This document shows positions 44,454 through 55,867 of a DNA stretch of 64,000 nucleotides, piece by piece. Positions within the stretch are counted from its first letter, which is position 1. Each line of letters opens with the position of its first letter. Below the pieces are notes generated by a model. It had not been told where the DNA came from. It did no database searches and worked only from the letters and a program-made list of their open reading frames with translations. The position numbers were made by a program, and so were the translations under genes. Origin of the DNA: Linanthus parryae (Eukaryota > Streptophyta > Magnoliopsida > Ericales > Polemoniaceae); NCBI GenBank assembly GCA_023055425.1, contig JALGPY010000004.1, positions 17,507,718 through 17,571,717 on the forward strand, written 5' to 3'.

Positions 44454-47063
44454 TATGCGATAGCATTTCTTCCCGTTGGCGTAGAAGCTCTCTATCTCCT
44501 TGCCCTCGGGGTCATGTTTTGCGATCCTCTTCAGAGTGTACACACTCTTGCGGTGATATGCGATACGCGGCGCCTCTTCGTATGCAGGCGGCTTTTCGTT
44601 TGCATCTCCCCTTGTTACCATCACGCCTGCAGGTGATTGGTCTTTGATATCCTCCCAAAGAGGTAAAGGAGTAGGGTTGAATGGTCCGGGTGTTTGCTCG
44701 TCCGCCATCTCGGTGAACCACACTGCTTCGCTGAGATGCGCTTCGTCCAAGTTGAACGGGTTGGTTGAGGCCGGTATCTCGACAATCCTGTCGTTCCAGA
44801 TAGCTTTCATCACCTGGTGAGCCGTCGAGGGAATCGCGTCGAAGCGATGAATCCAGGCTCGACCTATGATCATGTGGTATGTGGTGTTTGCGTCTATGAC
44901 ATAGAACTTTGCCGAGCACTTGATTTTGCCGATCTGAACGCCCAGGCGGATCCACCCGATCGTCATTCTGGAATCGCTTCCGAATCCCACCAGCGGGGAT
45001 GGACGCTTGACTACCTTGTGCTCGGGGATCCCTGCTAGCTTCAGTGTGTGGAGTGGAACAACATTGACCGCTGCTCCTCCATCGACGAATGCTCGCTTGA
45101 ATTCGACGCCGTTGATGATGGCGGTCACGTACAGGGGCCTCTGGTGGCTCGCATCTGTCTTTTTGTCGCTGGCAGAAAAGGTCATAATCTTTTCTGTGGA
45201 ACGGGACGCCCTGACGACTTTCCCGTTGGAGACCACGAGGTCCTCCTCGTAGTCCTCTGCTACCCTTAAGATTGCTTTTGTCATGTCCGCTCGACATTTT
45301 TCGGAGAAGTTCATCTCGTTGAAGAATCTGTCGAAGCCGTGCGACCCTTTCATGCGGTCGGCACGCTCATCTTCCGTGTCCATGCTGTAGTCTTCATCTT
45401 CATGGACTTCAGCAACGATGGGCAGACCATCCTCTGCGACTTCTTCCAAGTCAACTATCGAGATCATGGCGACCTCTTTGCCTTTTGAGCCCGAATCTGT
45501 ATGGGCAGGCAGCGGGTTGTTGCGCACATCCTTCCGATGGTCGCTGACGATGAGTTCGCCGCTTTTCATCTTCTGATCAAGCGTGAATCTGAGCTTCTTG
45601 CACTCGGCTGTGGGGTGCATGACCTTGCCGTGGTATTCGCACCACTTAGGGTCCCTTGTCATCTCCTTGGAGGGTGCTTTCTCGAGCGGTGGGAGGACGC
45701 CGTCCTTACGCCACTGTCTGCATAGATCGCTTGCTTCCTCCACCGAGCATGGCAGAGGCGGTGCATCGAAGTTTGCAGCCTTCGCTTGCTTCTGGGGCGA
45801 AACTAAATTGACCTCAGCTTCGCGTCCCCGCTTGTAGCCAAATCTGCCGATCTTGTAGGTGGTTCCGCTCGCAGGTCGTTCTGGAGCGCTCTTCTTCCTC
45901 TGTCTCTCGACAATGGGCTCGATGTTCATCGTGCATTCGATGAGCTTTGAAAACGTCGGTGTTTGCAAATTGATCAGCATGCTTTTGTATTCGTCTCGCA
46001 TGCACTGCAGGCATATCTCCACGAGCCGACTTTCGAGCATTGGATCCTTGCACTCCAAGGATTTCGCTCTGAATTTCTTGATGAAAGTGATTCCATCTTC
46101 CTCGCGTTTCTGATACATCCGTGAGAGGTGGATCATCGTCACCTTTTCTTCCATCTGGAAGAACTTGGTATAGAACTTCTGGACCATGTCGTCCCAAGTT
46201 TTCACGGATCCAGCCTCCAATGTCCGGTACCATTTGTATGCTACATTCCCAAGGGTTTTTGGGAACTCCCGCATCAGCAGTTTGGGATCGGCTCCGTATG
46301 GACCCATGACATCGATGAAACGCATGACATGCTCATGAGCGTTTCCATTGACGTCCTCGAACTTGTCCCATTTAGGAGCCTTGTACCCCGCCGGGTTAGG
46401 CATGAGATAGATCTCTCGTGGGATGGGTGGATCATTGTCTAGCTTCGGGATGATGGTATCCGCGAATGACTGATGAGCCAAGATGGAGTCCACGCGCTTC
46501 TGCAAGGACGTCATGCATTCTGGAATGCTTCCCTCGGTAGTTGGCGGAGGGGTTGCCGTAGGCGGTGGCGACACATATGCTGTCGGAGGATTGGGAGTGT
46601 ATTGGCTACTCGAGTTTCCCCAAATCGTCGCTGGTGGAGGCAGAGTGTACTGCAAAGTTGGGTTAGACGCCAAAGCCGTGGGCTGAGAGGCGTGAGCGGC
46701 AGGGGGTAGCATTTGCGCTGTTGATCCTTGGATCGAAGGCAGCTGCGCAGCCGACGGTGGAGTTTGCAGATGAGGGTTGGGAGGCGTGGCCGACGCTCCC
46801 AATCCTGGAGCAGTAGGGGTTCCTCCTCCCTGAGGGGTGGCGGTACCCGGTGGAGGATTTGGTGCAAGGGTGCCCAGAACGGCCAAGATCCGCTCCAACT
46901 GCGCAGATTGAGACTTGAGAGCTTTTGCCTGACTTTGGACAGTGGCGTCCAAAGACTCCAAAGTTGGTGCCTCGCCGGGAGTCGTCGGAGTACGGCGAGC
47001 TTCGTCTCCCGAGGGAGTTTCGGTGGAAGGCGACCGGTTGCTGACATCATCCTCCTGAGACAT
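44451..47063 (-). CDS. Element B gag-protease polyprotein, 870 aa
   Basis: The frame opens MSQEDDVSNRSPSTETPSGD 21 bases after the PBS. Residues 1-70 are acidic and hydrophilic; 70-190 are rich in Pro, Thr and Ala. The gag core follows (GNVAYKWYRTLEAG near 278). A Tat-type zinc motif C-x2-H-x4-H-x4-C (CEYHGKVMHPTAEC) lies near 473-486. The retropepsin active-site context is FVDGGAAVNVVPL near 659; the middle residue is Gly rather than Thr/Ser, and it is the same in element A, so this is a family feature. The frame ends ...KKCYRI at a TGA. Gag forms the particle and binds RNA; protease cleaves the precursor. Pol follows in the same frame after this TGA. Confidence 0.93.
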   Translation of the reverse strand: MSQEDDVSNRSPSTETPSGDEARRTPTTPGEAPTLESLDATVQSQAKALKSQSAQLERILAVLGTLAPNPPPGTATPQGGGTPTAPGLGASATPPNPHLQTPPSAAQLPSIQGSTAQMLPPAAHASQPTALASNPTLQYTLPPPATIWGNSSSQYTPNPPTAYVSPPPTATPPPTTEGSIPECMTSLQKRVDSILAHQSFADTIIPKLDNDPPIPREIYLMPNPAGYKAPKWDKFEDVNGNAHEHVMRFIDVMGPYGADPKLLMREFPKTLGNVAYKWYRTLEAGSVKTWDDMVQKFYTKFFQMEEKVTMIHLSRMYQKREEDGITFIKKFRAKSLECKDPMLESRLVEICLQCMRDEYKSMLINLQTPTFSKLIECTMNIEPIVERQRKKSAPERPASGTTYKIGRFGYKRGREAEVNLVSPQKQAKAANFDAPPLPCSVEEASDLCRQWRKDGVLPPLEKAPSKEMTRDPKWCEYHGKVMHPTAECKKLRFTLDQKMKSGELIVSDHRKDVRNNPLPAHTDSGSKGKEVAMISIVDLEEVAEDGLPIVAEVHEDEDYSMDTEDERADRMKGSHGFDRFFNEMNFSEKCRADMTKAILRVAEDYEEDLVVSNGKVVRASRSTEKIMTFSASDKKTDASHQRPLYVTAIINGVEFKRAFVDGGAAVNVVPLHTLKLAGIPEHKVVKRPSPLVGFGSDSRMTIGWIRLGVQIGKIKCSAKFYVIDANTTYHMIIGRAWIHRFDAIPSTAHQVMKAIWNDRIVEIPASTNPFNLDEAHLSEAVWFTEMADEQTPGPFNPTPLPLWEDIKDQSPAGVMVTRGDANEKPPAYEEAPRIAYHRKSVYTLKRIAKHDPEGKEIESFYANGKKCYRI

Positions 47064-47083
47064 GGTTGCTTTTGCTGGTAAGA

Positions 47084-47101
47084 TTCACGTCGGGTTCACC
47101 A
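47084..47101 (-). other. Element B primer-binding site
   Basis: The minus strand reads TGGTGAACCCGACGTGAA three bases after the LTR end. It is the same 18-mer as in element A. Confidence 0.8.
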
Positions 47102-47104
47102 AAA

Positions 47105-47749
47105 TGTGCACAAGAGATTCTGGCAGAGAGACCTCCGTGTACACCGTACGTAGTGGATCAGGGATCGCACAGGAAGAATAGGGGTGTGTGTAGGGAGAGA
47201 GCAAGTCAGTAGCAATGTCTGAGAGAGAGACAGAGGTTTGGCAGAGCTTCCGCGTATGGCAGTGTTGTTCTCCTTTGTATGGAAAGGTTAACGATATATA
47301 TATACTGGAGAACGTGGCCGTTGTAGTGTGGTTAATGCGCCCATTGATGGCGGCTTAATTAGCTTAACCATAACGCCACGTTCGTCCGAGTATATAGGAA
47401 CCGTTAGAGCACGTGGTGCGCGAGTACCGGAACCGTTACGAGGTTGACCGGGTTTGACCGGATTGACCGGGTTTGACCGGATTGACCGGGTCTAGGGAGC
47501 TCGTGCCATAGATCTCTCAAAACAGTTACTAAAGGTCGCGCGCGGGCTTGGCTCGCACGCGACAGGGCTTACTCTAGCCTCCAAACCACAAGTCCCTACA
47601 AGTCCCGTGCAGTGTTATGCGAGGGCTCTGTCTCGCAGCCCCCACATGGATCAGCTCGGCTGGTGATCCTGTGTGTGTGGAGCACAATATGGTGTGCTAG
47701 ATGCTTGCCACGTGGCCTAGATCTGCCATGTCATAAAGCAGTATCTACA
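47105..47749 (-). repeat. Element B 5' LTR
   Basis: This 645-bp LTR is nearly identical to 32031-32675; visible differences are one base each near 47376, 47389 and 47699. The TATA run GTATATATATATCG (minus strand, 47292-47306) would drive the sense genomic RNA. Confidence 0.93.
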
Positions 47750-47754
47750 AGGCT
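47750..47754. other. Target-site duplication of element B, right copy
   Basis: AGGCT directly follows the LTR end GTATCTACA and matches 32026-32030. A five-base duplication is the usual size for Ty3-gypsy integrase. Confidence 0.9.
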
Positions 47755-49656
47755 CTCATCGCAGGACTCTGTGCAGCCAGGGCACTGGAAGTAAGCAATC
47801 TGACGGTTATGGGCGATTCTAAGTTAGTCGTCAAACAAGCCTCAGGCGAGTACGGATTGAAAGAGGTAAATATGTTACCCTATTGGACTTTGGTGCAAAA
47901 GCCGGTACAACAATTCTGCGATGTCAGTTATGAGCACACGCCTAGAGCTGATAATCGGCATGCTGATGCTTTAGCCACCCTGGGATCTAAAGTTAGTGCA
48001 GACAAATGCCCTGCGAGAATATCAATCGAAGTCCGAACGTCACCGGCATTGATAGAGGATGCATGCGAGGATGAGTCCATGGATAACGAAGACTGGAGAA
48101 AACCGATATTGCATGCAATCGCTGAGGGAACGAGAAAAGAAAACTGTGCATCCACTAAAGGGTACTGCATACATGACAACGCCCTCTACTACAAAGGTCC
48201 TGGAGGAATACTCATGCGATGCGTCTCGCAGCAGGAAGGGCAAGCATTATTGGAAAAGATTCACAAGCACACTTGCGGGGAAGATGTGGTTTTGATTTAT
48301 CGAAAGGCCCAAAGATGCGGGATTCATTGGCCGGACATGTCCACGGCTGCTGCAATAGTTCAAGGAAATTGTGAAAGTTGTGCGTTGATCAAGGACTCTT
48401 TAACAATCGCTGTGGTTAATGATGACGCGGACTGGAGAAAGCCACTTTTTTATTTTCTCACAGAAGGAATCGAGCCTGAGCAAAGAAGGGAAGCCAAGAA
48501 ACTGAAAAGAAAGGCGGCTCAATATGTGGTACAGGAAAACATACTCTGGCGGAGGGGTCATGAGGGTAATCTACTCCGATGCCTAGATAGCCAAGAAGCG
48601 CAAGAGGTAATGGATTTATCTCACCAAGTACAGCATCAGGGGGGTGCAAAGCTATGCAGACAGCTCCTCACTGCTGGTTATTTTTGGCCCACAATGGAGG
48701 CAGATTGCCGCACCAAAGTAAAGAGATGTCAGGAATGCCAATTTAAAGGCAACCTCGTACATGCCCCTGCCGTAGATCTACACACGTTGGGAACGTCGTG
48801 GCCGTTCCACACTTGGGCTCTAGATTTTGTTGGCCCCATTCGACCGGCCTCAAATGGGAACAACTTTATCCTGACCGCGACCGAGTTGTTTACTAAGTGG
48901 GTGGAGGCAATACCGCTCAAGACAGCTATTGCGCTCGCGGTGGTCAATTTCGTTCAAGAACACATCATATACACGTTCGGAATCCCCAACACAATCCTTT
49001 CGGATAATGGCACCCCCTTTGTAAATCGTCAGGTGGCCCCAAAGCTAGCAGAGTACAACATAAGACAGGTCTGTTCCACTCCTTATTATCCAAAAGCGAA
49101 TGGTCAAGCAGAAGCAACCAACAAGACACTGTTAAGAATTCTGAGCAAGATGGTCGCAGATGATCACAAAAAGTGGGCCAATTCTTTGAACATAGCATTA
49201 TGGGAATATCGAACATCGCCAAGGACTCCCACGGGAGTCTCCCCGTTTCTCTTATGTTATGGAGCTGAAGCTGTCGTACCGGCGGAACTAAAAGTCAACT
49301 CTACAAGATTGGCCTTTCATGCATTATATGACAATCAACGTGATCAAGATTTGATTATATTGGAGGAAAAGTGTGAACAAGCTAAGCGGGCTAACAAAAG
49401 GTACAAAGAGAGGATTGCGCGTGCTTACAATAAAACAGTTCAACACCGAGACTTTGCGGTTGGGGACTTGGTCTTACGAGCTTCAGATCATTACATGCGA
49501 GAAGCGGCCCACCCAAAGTTCGCAGCTAACTGGGAAGGACCGTTCGAGGTAAAAGACTTTTTTGACAGTGGTTACTGCACTATACAGAGGCTCCATGGGA
49601 CTGCCACAACCCCAAGTTCGATCAATATGCGCTAGATCAAAAAGTATTATCCTTAA
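47750..49656 (+). pseudogene. Element A pol, second half (RNase H end, integrase), pseudogene
   Basis: The frame resumes exactly at the insertion site (ALIAGL, then VMGDSKLVVKQ and the HADALATL motif of archaeal-type RNase H). Two successive integrase zinc-binding modules follow (DWRKPILHAI ... CESC, 48091-48380; DWRKPLFYFL ... CQEC, 48430-48740). The integrase core has ALDFVGP, SDNGTPF and GQAEATNKTLL as its D, D and E motifs. One TAG replaces a Trp codon at 49633-49635, seven codons before the natural end at 49656. Apart from that stop and the B insertion this half is open. Confidence 0.9.
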
Positions 49657-49723
49657 CCTCTCTCTTTACATACATTGGATTCAAATGTCTATTGGATTGT
49701 ATGTCTAGTACTCCGATGAATTC

Positions 49724-49945
49724 ATGCATTGTTTCCTCCCATATGAGGAACTTGTAATCTTGCCTCTCCCATATGAGGGTGCCTTCAATAAAAGAATCCT
49801 CCCATATGAGGAACTTGTAATCTTGCCTCTCCCATATGAGGGTGCCTTCAATAAAAGAATTCTCCCATATGAGGAACTTGTAATCTTACCTCTCCCATAC
49901 GAGAGTACTTTTAATAAAAAGACTCTCCCATATGAGAAGAATTTT
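49724..49945 (+). repeat. Element A tandem repeat with CTCCCATATGAGG
   Basis: About three and a half copies of a 66-bp unit contain CTCCCATATGAGGAACTTG and CTCTCCCATATGAGGGTGCC. Each unit has two near-palindromes around CATATG. The uninterrupted frame through it is a by-product, since 66 is divisible by three. Element B has three diverged copies of the motif at 40562-40650, also directly after pol. Confidence 0.75.
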
Positions 49946-49994
49946 ATTATCTCAGCTGCTTTTTATCGTTTTATTTGCTTCTTTGCTTGCTTAT

Positions 49995-50345
49995 AACAAA
50001 AGCCTATCTGCCTAGATAGCAGCCATAATATACGATCCCATGTGATCCAATGGCTATCTTCCGAGATAGCAGCAATGTTCAAATACGATCTTAAGTGATC
50101 TAAAAGCCTATCTGCCTAGATAGCAGCCATAATATACGATCCCATGCGATCCAAAGCCTATCTGCCGAGATAGGAGCAATGTTGAAATACGATCTTAAGT
50201 GATCTAAAAGCCTATCTGCCTAGATAGCAGCCATAATATACGATCCCATGCGATCCAAAGCCTATCTGCCGAGATGGAAGAGATGCTGAAATATGATCTT
50301 AACTGATCTATAAGCCAATCTGCTTAGATAGCGATCTATAGCAAC
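49995..50345 (+). repeat. Element A hairpin tandem array (7 units)
   Basis: Seven units of about 50 bp each contain GCCTATCTGCCTAGATAGC or variants, a hairpin of form CTATC-N6-GATAG, followed by a GATC-rich spacer (ACGATCCCATGCGATCC or ACGATCTTAAGTGATC). The same hairpin in the same orientation relative to the element is greatly expanded in element B. Confidence 0.8.
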
Positions 50346-50786
50346 AATGACCCATGCGATGCAAAACTCATCAGCTTGAGATAAAGAATGCAAAACGCGA
50401 AAGGAAACATAACTTGTTTTCGTCGTATAGCAAACACCATGCGATATTACAATTTGTGCTATCAAACAAGAACAGCAAATGCTAAAGTACATTTCATTAA
50501 CAGTCAAAATGACTTACAATTTATCTGTCTCTGACAAGCAAAAGCTCATACTAAGAAAATTCTTACTATAAAACAAACGGCCTACTGGCCCTAACAAAAG
50601 CTATGCGACGCTATCGTCGAGGTCCTAGATTTGAAGAGGGCTCTTGATTGGCCTTCTGCCCAAGAGATATGCCAGATGAACCTCATGTCCTGGCGGATGC
50701 GGACGTGAAGAACAAGTGGAGAATAGCTCCTGGGGCAGGAAGCTTATTGTGCAGAGGTACGAGCGCCATGGCTCGTCACACCTTGT

Positions 50787-51134
50787 TCAAAAACATGGAG
50801 GCAAATAGTTCTCCTCCAGGAAAGCTAGAGGATAAACACTCCATTCATTACGATTCGGTAAAAAGGCTAGTATGGAACTGCGTCTCGCCGGAAGGCAGCC
50901 GGAGATACGAACTGCAAACATAATAGACGAAGAAGAATCTTCGCAACAGCATGAGGTATTATGTATATCTTCTTCAAAGTGATCATGAAGATCAGTAAGA
51001 TTTATAAAGAAGATCTTGCGGGCTATTTCTATGGCACAAGGCACAAACTCAGGTTTCACAACTTGAAATTGCCATGAACCAACAAAGGACAAGCAGTGAT
51101 GCCAGGAGTCGTAAGGACTCATGGCAAGCCACAT
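50787..51134 (-). CDS. Element A short antisense ORF, 115 aa, unknown function
   Basis: The frame begins MWLAMSPYDSWHHC. It aligns without gaps over about 100 residues to the 115-aa frame at 38118-38465 of element B, with the same start, same length, and shared blocks SPYD, CAIEI and PSRNER/PNRNEW. A TATA box (CTATATAAACC on the minus strand, near 51170-51181) lies about 40 bases upstream in both. No known domain is recognised. It is antisense to the retrotransposon and lies downstream of the antisense PMD-like gene on the same strand. It could also be non-coding RNA conserved for other reasons. Confidence 0.4.
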   Translation of the reverse strand: MWLAMSPYDSWHHCLSFVGSWQFQVVKPEFVPCAIEIARKIFFINLTDLHDHFEEDIHNTSCCCEDSSSSIMFAVRISGCLPARRSSILAFLPNRNEWSVYPLAFLEENYLPPCF

Positions 51135-51560
51135 ATTGGGATGAAGAACCCAAGCAGCAAGACGCAGGGTTTATATAGACTCTATGGGGACTCTTTAGTT
51201 CCCTGGCTGAGTCAGAAAAACTTGTAAAATGGGTAAGAATCAATTACTTACGTCTCAAAAGAGGTAAATTTCAATTACCCTACTAAAGGCTATGACGATT
51301 CGGTGGCACGCCCTAATTAATGACGGAAGGTCATAATGAGGATGGGCTTCCCAAAGAAATCTTCTTATCTAACAAATCATTAGCGCGAAAATCAAGGCAG
51401 ACATGTCACCATGTGACGTCATAATTGATACGCATCAAGATACGAGTGCAAATCCTCAAAAGGGCAAAATTGGGACATAGAGTTTCAAATAAAAAAAAAG
51501 AGGGGGATAAGCACTAGCATTAAAATGATATTTTGTTTTTTTTAAACAAATATTTTGTTT

Positions 51561-54500
51561 CTAAAACAAATCCTTGATCAAAGGATCTTCTCGAGAGAAC
51601 GATAGCGATGACTCTCTTGATTGGTCCACTTCTCGCTTCAACTGTTCATACTTGGCATTCATTGCATGAAAGAAGTTGACATCTTCTTCAGCCTTCTGCC
51701 TTTGTTCCTCTACCTTCCGTCTTTCAGATGCGAGGTTGTGGTTGCCGCGTTTCAAATTCACAGCTGTGAGAATTTGGGTGATCCTTTTGAGAAGATACCC
51801 GAAGCCTAGCTTGCCTTGAACTTTAGCCTGAAGCCCCTTGCATGTTCCATAAAGCAGCCGTGCACTATTGGGAGAAATGGTCGCGGCGGTGGCCAGAGAC
51901 AGTTGCTCCAGAATCCAGATGGCTTCGGTCAAGAAAAGCCTCCTGTCATAAGGCTCTATCTCCAGAGATTTCACGAATGACTAGGGGTATGAGAGGCGCA
52001 TCTGAATCAGCCAGTCCACATCAGCTTGCTTCATTCCTGACAAAGTTGATTCAAGTTTAAGCATTAAAGCTTTTAAACAAGGGTGTAGAATGCGAAAAAT
52101 GGTAACATACCAGTCCCTTCAAGGATCTCACGCAAAGAGAGAATGCTCATTGCTGGAAAAGCCGAAGCATGCCCTTGCTGCATTGCTCGTCTTTCAGCTG
52201 CGAGTTCGAGCTCATCATAGTTGGCAGGGAGAGTATAAGTCACAACAGGTGCGACGGCAGCTCCAACTTGTGAACTCCAAAAACTCCATGCTGGGGGAAC
52301 CTCTAAAAGCTTTACCTTTGTCGAAAGAACGGCAATAGCAGTAGCTGCTGCTCGACTAGGAAATTCTTCGGCTACGAGAGGCTCTTGTGGGTCGGGAGCA
52401 TTCATTTGAACATAAACATCTGCATGTGATGCTATGTCTTCCATGACCTGTTCATTCTCATGAACTTCAGCTCCAGCACCATTTGTTTCCATTTCCTCAA
52501 CTGCAGCATCAACATCTTCTTCTCTTAGCACGGTGTCAGCTTCGATATCATTGGATACCTCAATGATATTATCCAAAGTCTCTCCTGCATACTCAGTAAC
52601 TGCGATAGGCTTCTCAACGTGAGAGCTTCGCTCTAGAGCATATGATGTAGGGAGCTGACCCCTTTGTTCCAGCACATCCTCATCAGCATCACCTGTGATA
52701 CAAGACAGGGAAATATTGAGGTAACTTGTATTATGCAATGTTTTTTTATTTTGATAGATCAAAAGCGAGCACCTCCACACTTAGGTGGGATCGCAGCACC
52801 TTCATCATATGTTAAAGATGCGACACCATATCCTACTAGAGTATCCTCATTAAGCACATCTTTAAGGTGAGCGTGAAGAAACTCGTTACAATAATGATTG
52901 GGCTACTAAGCCTGGTTTACAAAAATTGTTTGAATGATTACCTGAGGGTTCACCACACTTGCCTACTAGCCATCGGCGAATATCAGCTTTTGATAAGCCA
53001 TGCTTTAACGCACCAATAATTACTTCTTGGTAAGTCACAGCAAGGTTAAAAATCTCACCTTCTTTTCCACCCGCGATCTCCTCAAAGTCCTCTTGAGCTT
53101 GTTCCAAAGCAGTCGCATCCGCGTTATCAACATGCTGTCCTTCCAAGCTTATCCTCTTTATGAGCTCGATCTCATCTTCCTCGAGCTTCCTCCTTCTCTC
53201 TGCGGCCACAGCGGCCATTCTCTCAGACTCAGCAAGGATGTCTTCGTCTATGGCCTCGCTGGAAATGCCAGAGCGAGACCCCTTGGTCTTTTTCTTTTCC
53301 TTGGCCAGGAGGCCGCTGATGGTTTCTGTGTCATCGCCTGCGAAAGAACAAACTGTTCAGCAACTGTTGCAAGATCTAAAGTGTGAAGAAGACAAATTTT
53401 TTTGAAGATACCTTTCGAATATTCTTCTCGTATCTCACCTCTTTCTTCTTCTCTTTCGCTTTCTTCTCTTTCTTCTTTATCATCTCTTCATCTCTATTAT
53501 CTCCTCTCGTCCTCCTCTTCCTCCTCTTCCTGACCAAAAGGAATAAAAGTCTCAACTGCAAGCTCTTTCTGCGCTTTTCTTGGCATGCGACCTTTGCCTT
53601 GTGTTTAGAGGCAAGAGATTTCGCAGGAGACGGAGTTGGAGCACTCCTAGGAGGAGAGGAGATTGTAATGCCCTTCTGCTTTTGTCTCTTGGCCCTCGGG
53701 GCAACATCTGCTGGAGGAGACGGAGCATTCCTACGAGGAGATGGAGCTGGAGCATTGTCTATCACAAGCTAGTAAATGCATCCATTACCTCGCGAATCAC
53801 AATCTCTACTTGGGTAGCCATTCCCATTGTTAAAGGAATTTCCTTGACTTGCCTTTTCGCGACAACAATAGAGTTAACCAGCGATTTGGAGCGCTCTCCG
53901 GATGCGAACCTCTTGAGATAGCACTTAAAAAAATGGGGTGTAAGTTTCAATGCACCAAAATAAAGGAGCTTAACACGCATAAAGGTAATTGTTTACCTTG
54001 GCAAAATCTTCGCTGTACTTGATAACATGCGAAGCTCCCTCTCTAAAAGCGGTCATCTTCTCCTCAAGAATGGTGGATTGGCACAAGTGATTGTCAAGAT
54101 CCATCAAGGAGTAAAAGCCATACGGGGAATCATCCAAGCTGCAATCAGGACGGAATGGAAAGGCATTCCTTTTGATCGCAGGAGCTTTGCTGGAATGAGG
54201 AGTCGAGTGCGTTTCGAATCTGGCTTGCTGCGTAGCCCAGTAAGAAATCCAATTTCTGGAGAGGCGACCTTCACGGCCACCTAAAGGTTGAATGAAGGGA
54301 AAGTTGCTCCGAAAGATTATCTGCCACTCGCCAGACAGCAGTCGCTTGTAGCAGCCTGTTGCGACCGACTTAGGCCAAATGGAAGGAGCCACTGCATTTA
54401 AACCAAACTGGGGAGAAACGCGAGTTGGATCAACGTCGACTGTGATCCTTTCATATCTGGGAGTAAGTTCAGGAACATACTCAGAAATAGCAGGAAGGGA

Positions 54501-55867
54501 ACCCCTTAGACACCAGCAGAAGAATTTGCAATAGCGCTCATGACCTCCGATAAGGAGTTCTTCTGAATAAGCAAGAGATTTGGTGGGATATAGCTTCGAG
54601 AACCATCGCACATTTTCAATACGCGTGGCATAAGGCCTAGCTGTAAACTTGCTCCGGTCATCGCATATCAAACTCCAGGTGCACTTTGGAAGATTGGTTC
54701 TAAACCATCGAGCAGCTCTCCCACTGGAAAGTTCAGTCTCCGCGCCTGGGACACACTACTTGCTGGGCCTAGAAGGAACAGGAGCATAAGAAGGCCATCG
54801 CTCAAAAACCCACATGGTAAGGAATGTGATGTTGACATAAGTTAACACATCAAGACAACCGCAAGAATCCTTGATCGCTACTACCAGCTGGTCGAATCTA
54901 TGATATAAGGTGCCCAAGACCAGAGGCCCAAGTGCGACTCTCTGGCCGAAGGCCAAATTAACAGCAAGGGGGAGGACATGATAGAAAACCCCATCATGAG
55001 GGTGACCATCAATCAAGTACCTCGACAACCAGGCACAGAGGAAGCCACACAAGGTTAGATGGTATCCTTTCCCCTCTACATAATTCTTCGCATTTGGATT
55101 CTTGTCCAGAAGTTCCTTGGTAATACTACCATTCGCATAGTCGCGAAAGAAGTATTGCACCCATTTTCCCCAGGTGTTCTTCGCAGAAGTCTCAACAAGC
55201 TGCCATTCGGGAAGAACTTTCGCAGATGTCCAACGAGTGGAGATTTTCTTCACCTCGTTTAGGCATTCTTCCAACTGCGCATATAGAGAAAGCTCTGAAG
55301 CAGTCCTCAAATGGCTCAGGGGATCCACTTCGCCAATAGGAGAAAGGTCATACAATATGTGCACATCTTCCAAAGTAGGAGCAGCCTCGAACTCAGCAAA
55401 ATGGAAGGTGTGAGTCGCAGGTAAATAGCGAGAAAGAAGGTTTAGAAGCATGGACGGATCCAGCTTCACGGCAGCACCCTTCATAGCACGAACTGCGAAA
55501 TAAATCCCAGCATTGTCTAATGCGATAGCGTGGTGGGTCAATACATGGTCAATCCACTCATCCATCAAGTCTAACTTTTGAACAAAGGACTGGGTAGAAA
55601 TCGCAGTATGAGGAAAGAACCCATTTTCAATCCCTAGCCTAACCACATCCTTGGAGTCGATTAACTCTAGCATGGCTGCATTGGTAGGCGGGGTCAGTGT
55701 TTGCAATTCTCCTGAGGGGGCAGGAGCCGGTAGATTCTTCACCTTAACCCTAGCATGATAAAAATGTTTTCCACCCAAATAGGGGGCTTTTCTCCACAAG
55801 GTCTTGGGAAGATCAGGTATTTCTTCAGGCTCTTTAACGGGTTTAGATCCTTTTGTCTTGGCCATTC
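51561..55867 (-). pseudogene. Element A antisense PMD-like gene, pseudogene
   Basis: This copy has the same multi-exon layout as the intact element B gene. Coding starts MAKTKGSKPVKEPEE at 55865. Exon 1 (55867-53997) holds the PMD-like core. A TAG at 54756-54758 stands where B has a Trp codon, but the frame continues beyond it. Exon 2 starts at 53923 and is frameshifted near 53762 and again near 53590. Exon 3 is about 53337-52942. The acceptor before exon 4 (near 52880) seems to lack its AG. Exon 5 ends near 52110 with 'LREILEGTG', and exon 6 (to 51561) has a TAG near 51982. The 3' end keeps a heptad-rich C-terminus ending DPLIKDLF. Introns sit at the same places as in B, so the gene was present and spliced in their common ancestor. 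Confidence 0.85.

Larger units (their letters stand above)
32031..47749 (-). mobile_element. Element B: complete, young Tat-like Ty3-gypsy retrotransposon
   Basis: This 15,719-bp element has two 645-bp LTRs (32031-32675 and 47105-47749) that differ at only about three positions by eye, and a perfect target duplication AGGCT (32026-32030 and 47750-47754). Minus-strand order: LTR, PBS, gag-protease, pol with dual RNase H and integrase, tandem arrays, antisense cargo genes, polypurine tract, LTR. The archaeal-type second RNase H is the hallmark of the Tat lineage (which includes Ogre, Grande and Retand). All long frames are open. It may be autonomous, or very recently was. Confidence 0.95.

Noticed and set aside
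49724..49996. 90-codon frame with repeated PYEELVILPLPYEG units
   Set aside because: It is produced by a 66-bp tandem repeat, a multiple of three, and is absent from element B.
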